The notes beneath the pieces are model-generated. The model was not told the DNA's origin. It did not search any database and was given only the letters and a program-made list of their open reading frames with translations. A stretch of 64,000 bases of DNA from assembly GCF_036192275.1 (NCBI RefSeq), contig NZ_CP108088.1, forward strand, positions 2,170,001 through 2,234,000. Direction: 5' to 3'. Of the stretch, positions 8,079 through 16,644 are shown one piece after another. This DNA comes from Streptomyces sp. NBC_00250 (GTDB taxonomy: Bacteria > Actinomycetota > Actinomycetes > Streptomycetales > Streptomycetaceae). Both the position numbers and the translations under genes were made by a program. Numbering within the stretch: position 1 is the first letter of the stretch; the number at the start of each line of letters is the position of its first letter.

Positions 8079-9427
8079 GGTGAGGCGGGGGCCGGGGCCG
8101 CTGCCGCCCCCGGATCCGCTTCCGTCCGACGATCCTCCTCCGTCCTCGGGTCCGCTTCCGTCCGACGATCCCCTTCCACCCTCGGGTCCATTTCCGTCCC
8201 GGGATCCGTTTCCGCGTCCGGCCACATGCGCGCCGCGCCCGCGGCCCCCGCCAGGGCCACGGCGGCGAGTGCGGCCGCCGCGGTGGCCGGGCCCGCCGTC
8301 GCGGTGAGCCAGCCGGCGAGCGGGTAGGTGAGCAGCCAGCAGGCGTGCGAGAGGGAGAACCGGGCCGCGAAGGCCGCGAGCAGGTCGTCGCTCCGGACGG
8401 AGCGGCGCACCACCCGGCCGGCCGGGGTGAGGACCGCGGAACCCGCCGCGCCGGTGATCAGCCAGACGGTGAGCAGGGCCGGCCAGGACCAGGCCCCCGT
8501 CGGGACCATGAGACCGAGGGCCAGCAGCCCCAGGGCCCCGGGCAGGACGAAGGCGGCCCGCGCCATGACCGCGCGGTCGCCGGTCCGCTCCAGGACGCGA
8601 GGCAGGAGCAGCGCCACCGCCATCGAGCCCGCGCCGTACGCGCCGAGGGCGAGCGGTACGTGTCCGGCAGGGCGGCCGAGGGTGTCCCGGACGAGGATCA
8701 CGGTGTCGACCAGGACCACGGCCCCGGCCGCGGCGACGGCCAGGTCGAGGGCGAGGAGGGCCCGCAGGCGCGGGGCGGAGAGCACGAGCCGGATCCCGGA
8801 GACGGCTCTGGCGTACGCACGCGGGCAGGGGGCACCGCCGTCGGCGGGCTTCGGGTCCGCCCCGGGGAAGGCCGTCGCGCGGACCAGGAGGGCGGAGGCG
8901 AGGAATCCCGTGGCGGTGCCGGTGAAGAGCCAGGTGTACGGGACGACGGTCAGCAGTGCGGCGGCGAGCATCGGGCTCGCCAGGCTCTCCAGGTCGTAGG
9001 CGAGCCTGGCGAGCGACAGGGCTTCGGTGTAGTCGCGTTCGTCGGGCAGCACCTGCGGGATCGTCGCCTGGAAGGCCGGGGTGAAGGCGGCCGAGGCGGC
9101 CTGGAGCAGCAGGATCAGGACGTACACCTGCCAGATCCGGCTGACGAACGGCAGCGCGAGGACGACCGCCGCGCGCACCAGGTCCATGGAGGCGAGCAGG
9201 GCCCGCCGGGGTACGCGGTCGGCGAAGGCGGCGACGAGCGGGGCGAGCACGACGTACGCGGCCATCTTGATCGCGAGGGCGGTGCCGAGGACGGCGGCGG
9301 CGTTCGCGCCCGCCAGGTCGTACGCGAGGAGGCTCAGGGCCACGGTCGCCAGGCCGGTGCCGGTGAGGGCGACGACCTGCGCGCCGAACAGGCGGCGGTA
9401 GGTGGGGTTGCGCAGCACGGACAGCAT
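8027..9427 (-). CDS. MFS permease, small-molecule efflux type
   Basis: Twelve-helix major facilitator of 466 aa; ATG 9427 gives the expected N-terminus MLSVLRNPTYRRLFGAQVVALTGTGL seen in MFS exporters of the MefA/DoxX-unrelated 'MFS_3' type. The loop FADRVPRRALLASMD near residue 67 is the 2-3 loop. The C-terminal 50 residues are low-complexity, with repeated DPRTE/DRRTEAD units coded by tandem CCGCTTCCGTCCGACGATC-like repeats (8100-8215). The gene runs 52 nt into the convergent TetR gene. It is probably controlled by the ArsR gene just upstream, through the palindrome at 9480-9503. Substrate unknown; metal or drug export are both possible. Confidence 0.85.
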   Translation of the reverse strand: MLSVLRNPTYRRLFGAQVVALTGTGLATVALSLLAYDLAGANAAAVLGTALAIKMAAYVVLAPLVAAFADRVPRRALLASMDLVRAAVVLALPFVSRIWQVYVLILLLQAASAAFTPAFQATIPQVLPDERDYTEALSLARLAYDLESLASPMLAAALLTVVPYTWLFTGTATGFLASALLVRATAFPGADPKPADGGAPCPRAYARAVSGIRLVLSAPRLRALLALDLAVAAAGAVVLVDTVILVRDTLGRPAGHVPLALGAYGAGSMAVALLLPRVLERTGDRAVMARAAFVLPGALGLLALGLMVPTGAWSWPALLTVWLITGAAGSAVLTPAGRVVRRSVRSDDLLAAFAARFSLSHACWLLTYPLAGWLTATAGPATAAAALAAVALAGAAGAARMWPDAETDPGTEMDPRVEGDRRTEADPRTEEDRRTEADPGAAAAPAPASPQRGSRISRPSRTTSSP

Positions 9428-9479
9428 GAGGACGCCCCCGGTCGGCCACGGCGGACTGCGGACGTGTCCAACGTAGCCG

Positions 9480-9503
9480 ACGTGTGCATGATTGCGCACA
9501 CGT
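9480..9503. promoter_or_regulatory. Candidate ArsR operator
   Basis: Perfect inverted repeat ACGTGTGC-N8-GCACACGT between the ArsR gene and the MFS gene, about 50 nt upstream of the MFS start. Size and position fit an ArsR/SmtB-type site that controls the pump. Confidence 0.6.
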
Positions 9504-9545
9504 TGACGCCAGGAGGTCCCCGCCAGGAGGCCTTCGAGGGGCCCC

Positions 9546-9905
9546 TCAGTCGTGCCAGGGCTCCCCGCTCACCTCGTGGTCGGCGCGGCTGATCGCCTCG
9601 ACCACCAGTCGTTTCAGATGGCCGTCCGGCATCGCGTACACGACCCGGCGTCCGTCCTTGCGGGACTGGACGAGGCCGGCGAGGCGCAGCTTGGCCAGAT
9701 GCTGGCTGACGGCGGGGCGGGCGGCCCCGCAGGCCTCCGTCAGGGCGGTCACATCGGCCTCGCCCCGAGTGAGGAGCCACACAAGGTGCAGCCGGGTGGG
9801 GTCGGAGAGCAGGCCGAACACCTCCGCCGCCGCGGAGAGTTCGAGCGCTCCCGGCGTCCGCTCGTGCGGACGGGGGACGGCCGCGGGGTCCAGGCGCTCA
9901 GACAT
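9546..9905 (-). CDS. ArsR/SmtB-family repressor
   Basis: Winged-helix regulator of 119 aa from ATG 9905. The HTH is ALTEACGAARPAVSQHLAKLRLAGLVQSRKDGRRVVYAM (about residues 51-90), typical of ArsR proteins. ELSAAAEVFGLLSDPTRLHLVWLL precedes it as helix 1. I see only one cysteine (in EACGAA, in the recognition region) and a His/Asp-rich C-terminus (DHEVSGEPWHD). A classical ELCVCDL metal-binding motif is therefore absent, and the effector may not be arsenite. It lies upstream of the MFS gene on the same strand with a 118-nt gap containing a palindrome. Confidence 0.88.
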   Translation of the reverse strand: MSERLDPAAVPRPHERTPGALELSAAAEVFGLLSDPTRLHLVWLLTRGEADVTALTEACGAARPAVSQHLAKLRLAGLVQSRKDGRRVVYAMPDGHLKRLVVEAISRADHEVSGEPWHD

Positions 9906-9995
9906 GGGCCCATGGTAGGCAGACGAGCCGGTCCCGACCCCAGGGCCCGTGGACCCGGGCACCGTCCGCTCGTGGATGACGCCGCCCGTCCCGTG

Positions 9996-10202
9996 TCAGA
10001 TGCGCAGTTCCTTCGCCTCGAAGCGGCCGTCACCCAGGACCAGGACGAAGGAGACCTGCTGACCCTCGGAGACCGTGCGCCCCTCGCCTTCGATGTCCTC
10101 GGCGCTGAAGTAGACCTGCTCCTCGGAGCCCACGGGGACGACGAATCCGTACCCGCCGGCACGGTTGAAGGACTGAACGAACCCCTTGCTTCTGCCTTCC
10201 AC
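9996..10202 (-). CDS. Small cold-shock-domain-like protein
   Basis: Predicted nucleic-acid-binding protein of 68 aa. The GTG at 10202 has a strong GAGGAGG five nt upstream; the longer upstream frame has no support. The sequence shows a five-strand cold-shock-like fold order: SKGFVQSFNRAGGYGFVVP (RNP1-like GGYGFV) and QVYFSAEDIEG (RNP2-like VYFSAEDI). Compared with standard CspA-type proteins the KWFN opening is changed to QSFN and the second half is diverged. It stands alone, with an AT-rich region (TACAATATT, 10373-10381) about 170 nt upstream that may be its promoter. Confidence 0.75.
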   Translation of the reverse strand: MEGRSKGFVQSFNRAGGYGFVVPVGSEEQVYFSAEDIEGEGRTVSEGQQVSFVLVLGDGRFEAKELRI

Positions 10203-10385
10203 GGCGGCCTCCTCGTCGTCATCGGCGACACGGCCGGGCGGGGCGAGGGGCCCGCTCGGCCGCATCCGCGTCTCACGGGACTTGTACCCCGTCCGCCCGC
10301 CGCTCGCCCGCCGGGCCCGGACCCCGGGCGCCGGCCGCCGCCCTTGTGTACGAACCACACCCCGGAGTCTCGTACAATATTCAAC

Positions 10386-10430
10386 AGAGGCCTGGTGTCG
10401 GAGATCCCCCGTGTCCGACACCAGGCCTCT
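10386..10430 (-). terminator. 17-bp hairpin terminator downstream of TetR gene
   Basis: Arms at 10386-10402 and 10414-10430 (AGAGGCCTGGTGTCGGA and its complement) pair perfectly around an 11-nt loop. It lies just past the stop of the leftward TetR gene. Confidence 0.8.
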
Positions 10431-10442
10431 TCATGCCCTCCG

Positions 10443-11039
10443 TCAGGCCCGGCCGCCCGGGTGGGCGATCCTCGCCGTGATCGCGGCGATGCGCCGCGCC
10501 GACTCCTCCGGGGAGGCCACCGGCTGGACGATGTGGCTGACCGTGAGCCGCACGATCGTCTCGACGGCGAGCCCGCGGGACTCCTCGTCCACCTCGGGCC
10601 AGGCCTCGATCGCGTAGGCGTCGAGCATCGCCATCGCCGTACCGAAGACCGGCTCCGGGCGGGTCGTGAGATAGGCGAGCAGATCGTCCTCACCGCCGCG
10701 CGCCGCGACCAGGACGCCCTTGACGAGGGGGTTGTCCACGGCCTGCTGGAGCGTGTAGCCGACCCCGGCGGCGGCCGCCGCCTCCAGGTCGCCCCGGTGG
10801 GCGTCGAGTTCGCGCTGGATGCCGAGCAGGAAGCCCTCCAGCTCGCGCTGGACCAGGGCCTTGCCGATGGCCTCTTTCGAGCCGAACTCGTTGTAGAGGG
10901 TCTGACGGCTGATGCCGGCGGCCCGCGCGACGGCGGTCATGCGCAGCCCGCCCCAGCCGTCGGCGGCGACGAGTCGGTAGGCGGCGTCGAGCACCTGCTC
11001 GCGCAGCAGGGACCGAACACTTTCACGAAAGCGTGTCAT
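10443..11039 (-). CDS. TetR-family transcriptional regulator
   Basis: Regulator of 198 aa. The HTH spans about residues 12-57 (REQVLDAAYRLVAADGWGGLRMTAVARAAGISRQTLYNEF), with the classic SRQTLYNEFGSKEAI recognition region. The C-terminal domain (PEPVFGTAMAMLDAYAIEAWPEV ... VRLTVSHIVQP) resembles TetR proteins with a TetR_C_33-like helix bundle; no ligand is evident. It is divergent from a secreted beta-helix protein and shares a 184-nt promoter region with it. That region contains the palindrome TGATCGATATTCGATCA, so it may regulate that gene as well as itself. Confidence 0.88.
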   Translation of the reverse strand: MTRFRESVRSLLREQVLDAAYRLVAADGWGGLRMTAVARAAGISRQTLYNEFGSKEAIGKALVQRELEGFLLGIQRELDAHRGDLEAAAAAGVGYTLQQAVDNPLVKGVLVAARGGEDDLLAYLTTRPEPVFGTAMAMLDAYAIEAWPEVDEESRGLAVETIVRLTVSHIVQPVASPEESARRIAAITARIAHPGGRA

Positions 11040-11127
11040 CGTGAGGCCACTTTATCGATCGGGGACCGTCCGGCCGTCCCGCAGGGCCCGCCTCGACCAC
11101 ACATGAGTCGACCAATCAACCGCCCCC

Positions 11128-11144
11128 TGATCGATATTCGATCA
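11128..11144. promoter_or_regulatory. Candidate TetR operator
   Basis: TGATCGATATTCGATCA has perfect 7-bp arms with a 3-bp centre. It lies 16 nt upstream of the -35 element of the rightward promoter, and TATCGATCGG near 11053 is a partial copy close to the TetR start. Confidence 0.55.
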
Positions 11145-11159
11145 ATCGACACTTTTACA

Positions 11160-11188
11160 TTGACTCGATCACAGGGCCCACCTAGCTT
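11160..11188 (+). promoter_or_regulatory. Sigma-70-like promoter of the beta-helix gene
   Basis: TTGACT (11160-11165), a 17-nt spacer and TAGCTT (11183-11188) match the housekeeping consensus well. The start codon follows about 35 nt later. Confidence 0.75.
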
Positions 11189-11223
11189 CTGGCGGCACCA
11201 GACCACGAGAAAGGTGTCGCTTC

Positions 11224-12744
11224 ATGACCATGGAGCCAACTCCGGGGCGGGGTAGGGCGATCGGTGGGCCCGTCGCCGTCGCGTTCGCCCTCGCGCTCGC
11301 CCTCACCGGCGGCCCCGCCCTGACCGCCGTGCCCGCCTCGGCCGCCGGGAGCACCACGTACCTGGACTGCTCGCGCACGGACGCCGGCGACGGCAGCCAG
11401 GCCTCGCCCTTCAACAGCGTCGCCCAGGCGAACGCGAGGACGTACGCGGCCGGGGACACGCTCGCCCTCGCGTCCGGCACCACCTGCACCGGGTCCCTCG
11501 CCCCCAAGGGCAGCGGCACCGCCGCCGCCCCCATCACGCTCACGAGTTACGGCACCGGCGCGCTGCCCGTGATCGACGGCGACGGCGCCCCGGACACCGT
11601 CTCCCTGACCAACCAGGACCACTGGCGGATCAGCAACCTCAAGCTGACCAACCCCGCCGCCTCCCTGGCCCGTCGCACGGGGCTGCGGATCTCCGCCACC
11701 GACGGACGGGCGCACCGCGGCTTCGACATCGGCTACCTGGTCGTCGACCGTGTCGCCGGCCAGACCAGCAAGAACAGCCCTACCACCGAGGACTTCGTCC
11801 AGTCCGCCGGCATCGTCACGGGGGCGAGCGGCACCAACTCGACCCTCAACGACGTCCACGTCCACCACAACCAGATCAGCAACACGGGCGGGGGCGGCCT
11901 CAAGATCCGGGTCGGTGCCATGGCGGTCAAGGGCTCCGGGGTCCTGATCGAGCACAACGCCGTCAAGGACGTCGGCGGCGACGGCATCATCGCGAGTTAC
12001 GCCGACGCGCCCATGATCCAGTACAACAACGCCTCCGGCGTCGGCAACGGCGTCTACCCCTTCTCCGGCGGCAACTTCGCCGGCATCTGGGTGCTCGGCG
12101 ACCACAACCCGACCATCCAGAAGAACGCCGTGTACGGCATCACCAGGATGTCCGTGGCCGACAGCCAGGCCTTCGACTGCGACTGGGGCAACACCGGCAC
12201 CTGCACGATCCAGTACAACTTCAGCCGCGACAACATCGGCGGCTTCTTCCTCGACTGCGACGGCTGCGGCACCATCGGCGGCGCCCGGCAGGTCATCCGC
12301 TACAACATCTCCGAGAACGACTGCCGGATGAGCAGCGTCAGCGCGGGCCGGTCCGCGCTGCACATGTACAACAACGTCCTCTACTGCACGGACAGGAAGT
12401 TCAGCATCACGCTCCCCGACGAGAGCGTCGTCGAGAACAACATCTGGGTGGGCACCACCGACTCCCGGCTGCCCACGGCCGCGGGGATCTCCTGGCTGTG
12501 GAACGTCTTCCAGGGCGTGCCGAGGCCGACCGCCAACGGCATCGTGGGCGACCCGCAGTTCGTGAACCCCGGCACCGGCGGCGACACCATCCACTCCGTC
12601 GACGGCTACAAGCTCCGTGCCACGTCCCCGGCGTTGAACAACGGCTCCGTGATCAGCGGCAACGGAGGCCGCGACTACTGGGCGAACCCGGTGTCCGCGA
12701 CCTCCAAGCCGCACCGCGGCGCGTACAACGGCCCCGGTCTGTAG
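11224..12744 (+). CDS. Secreted right-handed beta-helix protein
   Basis: Exported protein of 506 aa. A signal peptide with a hydrophobic core (VAVAFALALALTGG) ends at a plausible PASA-A cleavage near residue 40. The mature region opens with TTYLDCSRTDAGDGSQASPFNSVAQAN, the usual start of pectate-lyase-like parallel beta-helices. It then shows irregular PbH1-type coils rich in Asn and Gly (HHNQISNTGGGGLKI, IEHNAVKDVGGDGI, QYNFSRDNIGGFF, MYNNVLYC). Such folds are polysaccharide lyases, glycosidases or epimerases; I cannot place catalytic residues. Cysteine pairs (FDCDWGNTGTC, FLDCDGCG) suggest extracellular disulfides. It has its own strong promoter and sits divergent from TetR. Confidence 0.85.
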   Translation: MTMEPTPGRGRAIGGPVAVAFALALALTGGPALTAVPASAAGSTTYLDCSRTDAGDGSQASPFNSVAQANARTYAAGDTLALASGTTCTGSLAPKGSGTAAAPITLTSYGTGALPVIDGDGAPDTVSLTNQDHWRISNLKLTNPAASLARRTGLRISATDGRAHRGFDIGYLVVDRVAGQTSKNSPTTEDFVQSAGIVTGASGTNSTLNDVHVHHNQISNTGGGGLKIRVGAMAVKGSGVLIEHNAVKDVGGDGIIASYADAPMIQYNNASGVGNGVYPFSGGNFAGIWVLGDHNPTIQKNAVYGITRMSVADSQAFDCDWGNTGTCTIQYNFSRDNIGGFFLDCDGCGTIGGARQVIRYNISENDCRMSSVSAGRSALHMYNNVLYCTDRKFSITLPDESVVENNIWVGTTDSRLPTAAGISWLWNVFQGVPRPTANGIVGDPQFVNPGTGGDTIHSVDGYKLRATSPALNNGSVISGNGGRDYWANPVSATSKPHRGAYNGPGL

Positions 12745-12773
12745 CCCGCCCCGCGTCCCCGGACCGGCCGGTG

Positions 12774-14078
12774 TCAGGCGCCGGGGACGGTCGTCCTCGT
12801 CAGCCACGGGGCGGCGGCCGCGAGCAGCGCGGTCACGCCGAGCGGGATCGTCGGCCCGGGTACGGGAGCGAAGTGCGGCGAGTGGTTGGCGGGGACGGTG
12901 TCGGGGAGGCCGTCCTCCAGGAGCGAGTCGGGGTCGACGTCCGCGTAGAGGGCGGGGTCGGCGCCACCGAAGTGCCAGAAGACGGAGGGGACGCCGAGCG
13001 CGGTCCCGAAGGTGCCGAAGTCCTCGCTGCCGGTGATGATCTGAGTGAGCGTGAAGACCCGCCCCTCACCCAGGACCTCGGTGAGGGAGTCCTGCACGAC
13101 GGCGGTCGCCCCCGCGTCGTTGGCGGTGACCGGGAAGGAGTTGAGCGGGGTGAACTCCGGCTCCTTGGGGGCGCCCGAGGCGACGGCCTCGGCCCGGACG
13201 ATGCGCGTGACGGCGGCCAGGATCCGGTCCCGTACGGCCGGGGTCGTCGAGCGGACGTTGATCCACAGCTCGGCGGTGTCCGGGATGATGTTCTCCTTCG
13301 TCCCGGCGTGCAGCGAGCCGACGGTGACGACACCTGTCTGGGCGGGGCCGATCTCCCGGGAGACCACCGTCTGCAGCCGCATCACGACGGCCGCCGCGAG
13401 CACCACGGGGTCGACGGCCGTCTCCGGGGAGGAGCCGTGCCCGCCCCGGCCGAAGAGGGTCACCCGGAAGTTGTCGGAAGCCGCCATCACCGGTCCCGGC
13501 CGGGTCCCGAAGAAGCCGACCGGGGCGGGGGCCACGTGCTGGCCCAGACAGACCTCGGCGCGCGGGAAGCGGTCGAGGAAGCCGTCCTCGATCATGGCGG
13601 GCGCGCCGCCGATCTCCTCGGCCGGCTGGAAGACGGCGACGACGGTGCCGTGCCAGGCCTCCCGGTGTGCGGCGAGCTGGCCGGTGGCGCCGAGCAGACA
13701 GGTGACGTGCATGTCGTGCCCGCAGGCGTGCATGACGGGCACTTCGTTGCCGTCGGGGTCGGTGCCGGTGGCGGTGGAGGCGTACGGGAGTCCGGTCTCC
13801 TCCTTGACGGGGAGGGCGTCCATGTCGGCGCGGAGCAGGACGACGGGGCCGGGGCCGTTGGCGAGGACGCCGACGACTCCGGTACGTCCGACGCCCTCGG
13901 TGACCTCCCAGCCCTGGGCCCGCAGCAGCCCGGCGACGACACCGGCGGTCCGGAACTCCTGGAACGAGAGCTCGGGGTGGGCGTGCAGGTCCTCGTAGAG
14001 GGCGAGCAGCTCGGGCAGCCGCGCGTCGAGGCCGGAGAGGAGCGGGGCGACGGACGTGACTGCGGTCTCGACGGTCAT
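12774..14078 (-). CDS. M20-family amidohydrolase (hippuricase/IAA-amino acid hydrolase-like)
   Basis: Metallopeptidase-type amidohydrolase of 434 aa that cleaves N-acyl or N-carbamoyl amino acids in family members. Metal-site signatures are visible: LRADMDALPVKEETGLPYAS, HACGHDMHVTCLLG, QPAEEIGGAPAMIEDG and GRGGHGSSPETAVDPV (dimerisation domain lid). A last histidine occurs in NHSPHFAPVPG. ATG 14078 has AAAGGA seven nt upstream and overlaps the stop of the MFS gene as ATGA, so the two are translationally coupled. The partner MFS probably imports the substrate, and the divergent Lrp regulator may sense it. Confidence 0.9.
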   Translation of the reverse strand: MTVETAVTSVAPLLSGLDARLPELLALYEDLHAHPELSFQEFRTAGVVAGLLRAQGWEVTEGVGRTGVVGVLANGPGPVVLLRADMDALPVKEETGLPYASTATGTDPDGNEVPVMHACGHDMHVTCLLGATGQLAAHREAWHGTVVAVFQPAEEIGGAPAMIEDGFLDRFPRAEVCLGQHVAPAPVGFFGTRPGPVMAASDNFRVTLFGRGGHGSSPETAVDPVVLAAAVVMRLQTVVSREIGPAQTGVVTVGSLHAGTKENIIPDTAELWINVRSTTPAVRDRILAAVTRIVRAEAVASGAPKEPEFTPLNSFPVTANDAGATAVVQDSLTEVLGEGRVFTLTQIITGSEDFGTFGTALGVPSVFWHFGGADPALYADVDPDSLLEDGLPDTVPANHSPHFAPVPGPTIPLGVTALLAAAAPWLTRTTVPGA

Positions 14079-15373
14079 GCGGAGTCCTTTGCGGTGCTGA
14101 GGGACGGGGACGGGGAGGCCGACGGTTCGTCGGCGGCGGCGCGGAAGGCGGCCGCGTCCTGTGGGGTGAGGCAGGCCATGACGGCGGCGATGAGCGCGCC
14201 GAGGACGAGGAAGCCGAAGGCGACCTGGAAGGAGAAGGCGTCGGCGAGGGCTCCCATGACGGGCGGGGCGACCATGCCGGCGACCTGGCCGCCGAAGATG
14301 ACGACGGCGCTGCCCACGCCCACGTGGGCCGGGGAGAGACCGGCGAGGGGGACGGCGAAGATCGGCATGTAGGCGAGGGAGGCGGCGAACACGGCGACGG
14401 TGCCGAAGACGACGAAGCCGGGGACGGACGGCGCGTTCGCCATGAGGAGCAGGGCGACGGCCGCGACGGCCATGCCGGGGACGATGATCCTGCGGTGGTG
14501 GCCGCCGAGCCGGTCGGCGAGCCGGCCGCCGAGGACGGTGGCGATCGCGGCGCCGAGCGCGGGGACGGCGATGAGGGCTCCGGCGGAGGTGAGGGAGACG
14601 CCGTGTTCCTCGCCGAGATACGACGGGACCCAGGTGTTGAGGCCCCAGACGATGGTGTTGTAGCCGAACATCATGAGGGCGAAGCGCCACAGGACGCCCT
14701 TGCGCAGGATCGCGCGGAGGGCGGGGCGGGCGGCCCCGGTGGCGGCGTCCTCCGCACCGTCCGTACGGGGCAGCGGGGCCGGGAGCCAGAGGCGTACGGC
14801 GAGGAGGGCGAGGATGCCGAGGGCGGCGGTCGACCAGAAGGCCGAGCGCCAGCCGAAGACGGCGACGAGCGGGGCGACGGTCAGCGGGGTGATGACGGCG
14901 GCGAGGGCGTTGGAGCTCATGACCGTGCCGTTGGCACTCATGCGTTCCTCGGGCCGGGTGCGCTCGACCAGGACCTTCATGGCCGCGGGCGGGAAGATCC
15001 CCTCGGCCGCGCCGAAGGCGAAGCGCAGGGCCAGCAGTACGGCGAAGGACCAGGCGAAGCCGGTGAGGGCGGTGAAGACCGACCAGGTCAGCAGTGCCCA
15101 GAGGGTCACCCGTCGGCCGCCGAACCGGTCGGCGAGCAGGCCGCCGGGGATCTGGCAGAGGGCGTAGGCGAGGAAGAAGGCGGAGACGACGAGGCCCTGC
15201 TGGGTGCGGTCGAGGTCGAACTCGGCGCCGAGGGAGGGCAGGACGAGGTTGATCACGAGCCGGTCGGCGTAGTCGACCAGCCAGGCCGCGAAGAGCAGGA
15301 CGACCGTGACGCGGACGGTTCTGCGGTGCGCGGACGGCGCCACGGGGGACGCGGGAAGGGTCGGAGCAGGCAC
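14075..15373 (-). CDS. MFS importer, anion:cation symporter (ACS)-like
   Basis: Twelve-helix transporter of 432 aa. Start GTG 15373 has AGAGGAG immediately upstream; no ATG is near. Typical ACS signatures are FAAWLVDYADRLVINLVLPSLGAEFDL in helix 1, the loop LADRFGGRRVTLW (about residues 74-86) and RFAFGAAEGIFPPAAMKVL. Relatives import organic anions such as hexuronates, phthalate or allantoate. The gene is directly coupled to the M20 amidohydrolase (4-nt overlap) and divergent from an Lrp-family regulator, which suggests uptake and hydrolysis of an amino-acid conjugate. Confidence 0.88.
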   Translation of the reverse strand: MPAPTLPASPVAPSAHRRTVRVTVVLLFAAWLVDYADRLVINLVLPSLGAEFDLDRTQQGLVVSAFFLAYALCQIPGGLLADRFGGRRVTLWALLTWSVFTALTGFAWSFAVLLALRFAFGAAEGIFPPAAMKVLVERTRPEERMSANGTVMSSNALAAVITPLTVAPLVAVFGWRSAFWSTAALGILALLAVRLWLPAPLPRTDGAEDAATGAARPALRAILRKGVLWRFALMMFGYNTIVWGLNTWVPSYLGEEHGVSLTSAGALIAVPALGAAIATVLGGRLADRLGGHHRRIIVPGMAVAAVALLLMANAPSVPGFVVFGTVAVFAASLAYMPIFAVPLAGLSPAHVGVGSAVVIFGGQVAGMVAPPVMGALADAFSFQVAFGFLVLGALIAAVMACLTPQDAAAFRAAADEPSASPSPSLSTAKDSA

Positions 15374-15387
15374 GGTACTCCTCTCGC

Positions 15388-15466
15388 CGGTGGCCGAATC
15401 TGGTGGTCGGCCGGAAGTGCCCCTACGATCCGGTCCGTGAGCGAGAGCCCTTCCGGATTGCCGGAA
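15388..15466. promoter_or_regulatory. Candidate Lrp operators in the divergent promoter
   Basis: TTCCGGATTGCCGGAA (15451-15466; arms TTCCGG/CCGGAA) lies inside the first codons of the Lrp gene. GGCCGA-N9-TCGGCC lies in the gap before it. Both suit dyad-binding regulators; linkage to this Lrp protein is inference. Confidence 0.45.
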
Positions 15467-16528
15467 AGCGTCAGCGAGAGCACCTCTGAGCCGGATTCCG
15501 GCACGGAGGGCGCTCTCGCGGGCTTCTCCGAGCTGGATCTGGCGCTGATCGACGCGCTGCAGGCGGCCCCTCGGGCGCCGTGGACCCGGATCGGGCAGGC
15601 GCTCGGCGTGAACGCGACGACGGCCGCCCGCCGCTTCGAACGGCTCCGCGCGGAGGGGCTCGCCTGGGTCACCGCGTACGACGCGGCGAAGACGGCCACG
15701 GTCGCCTATGTGGAGGTGCGGTGCCGGCCGCGCGCCTTCGACCGGGTCAGCGCGGCGGTCACGGCGCTGCCCTGGGTGTTCAGCGTCGACGAGACGGCCG
15801 GGGACTTCGACCTGTTCCTCTCCGTCGCCGCCCCGGACCTGCCGTCCCTGGGACGCGCGGTGCACCGGGGGATCGGCGGGCTGCGCGGGGTCCGCTCGAC
15901 CCGCACCCGGCTGGGCATCACGCTGTACGGGGAGGGGCGCGACTGGCGGATGCGGGCGATGAACCCCGCCGAGCGCGCCGGCCTGGGCGGGGCGCCGACC
16001 GGCCGGCCCCGCACCTACAGCACCCATCTCCACGAGCGGCCGTCGCCGCAGGACCAGGCGCTGCTCACCGCGCTCGGCGCCGACGGGCGGCTCGGGTACG
16101 GGGAGCTCGGCGTGCTCACGGGCATGAGCGAGCACACGGCGCGACGACGACTGCAGCGAATGATCCGCGACGGGGACATCACCCTGCGCTGCGATCTGGC
16201 GCACCCGATGGCGGGGCTCTCCACGATGGTGGTCTACCGGACGTCGGTGCCGCACGCCCTCCTGGAGCAGACGGGCAATGCCCTGGCCCGGCTGGAACAG
16301 GTGCGGATGTGCGTGTCGGTGAGCGGCCCGTACAACCTGCTCGTCCTGGTCTGGCTGCACGGTCTGGGCGCGGTGGACCCCTTCGAGGCGCTGCTCGCGG
16401 AGCGTTTCCCGGCCCTGGAGGTACGGGACCGGACGGTGGCCCTGCACTCCCCCAAGCGCATGAGCTGGCTCCTCGACGAGCACGGGCGGGCCACGGGCCG
16501 GGTCCCGCTGGGGCTGCCGGAGCACTGA
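15437..16528 (+). CDS. Lrp/AsnC-family regulator with duplicated modules
   Basis: Regulator of 363 aa, about twice a normal Lrp protein. Module 1 has HTH LDLALIDALQAAPRAPWTRIGQALGVNATTAARRFERLRAEGL (about residues 33-75) and an AsnC-type ligand half. Module 2 has a second HTH, DQALLTALGADGRLGYGELGVLTGMSEHTARRRLQRM (about 204-240), and a second ligand half ending SPKRMSWLLDEHGR. The GTG start at 15437 leaves 63 nt to the divergent MFS gene. Lrp proteins bind amino acids or their analogues, fitting the neighbouring amidohydrolase/importer pair. The start region holds a palindrome that could be its own operator. Confidence 0.88.
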   Translation: MSESPSGLPESVSESTSEPDSGTEGALAGFSELDLALIDALQAAPRAPWTRIGQALGVNATTAARRFERLRAEGLAWVTAYDAAKTATVAYVEVRCRPRAFDRVSAAVTALPWVFSVDETAGDFDLFLSVAAPDLPSLGRAVHRGIGGLRGVRSTRTRLGITLYGEGRDWRMRAMNPAERAGLGGAPTGRPRTYSTHLHERPSPQDQALLTALGADGRLGYGELGVLTGMSEHTARRRLQRMIRDGDITLRCDLAHPMAGLSTMVVYRTSVPHALLEQTGNALARLEQVRMCVSVSGPYNLLVLVWLHGLGAVDPFEALLAERFPALEVRDRTVALHSPKRMSWLLDEHGRATGRVPLGLPEH

Positions 16529-16546
16529 GGAGTTCGGGGAGAGGGA

Positions 16547-16626
16547 GGTGCCACGGCGCTCCGTCGCTCCCGCAAGGACCCGGTCGGGGGTGGGGCCGGG
16601 GGGAGGCGGCGGTGCGCCGTGGCACC
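16547..16626. terminator. Long-loop inverted repeat between convergent genes
   Basis: GGTGCCACGGCGC (16547-16559) is complementary to 16614-16626 over 13 bp, with a G-rich 54-nt loop. It sits between the Lrp gene and the convergent LysR gene, and probably ends transcription from both. Confidence 0.55.
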
Positions 16627-16644
16627 GGTCTGTGGAGTGGAGCG

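Noticed and set aside
5745..9449. Open frame of 1234 codons on the minus strand across the TetR and both efflux genes
   Set aside because: It lies out of frame with the two MFS genes and antisense to TetR, and gives Arg/Pro/His-rich shadow protein.
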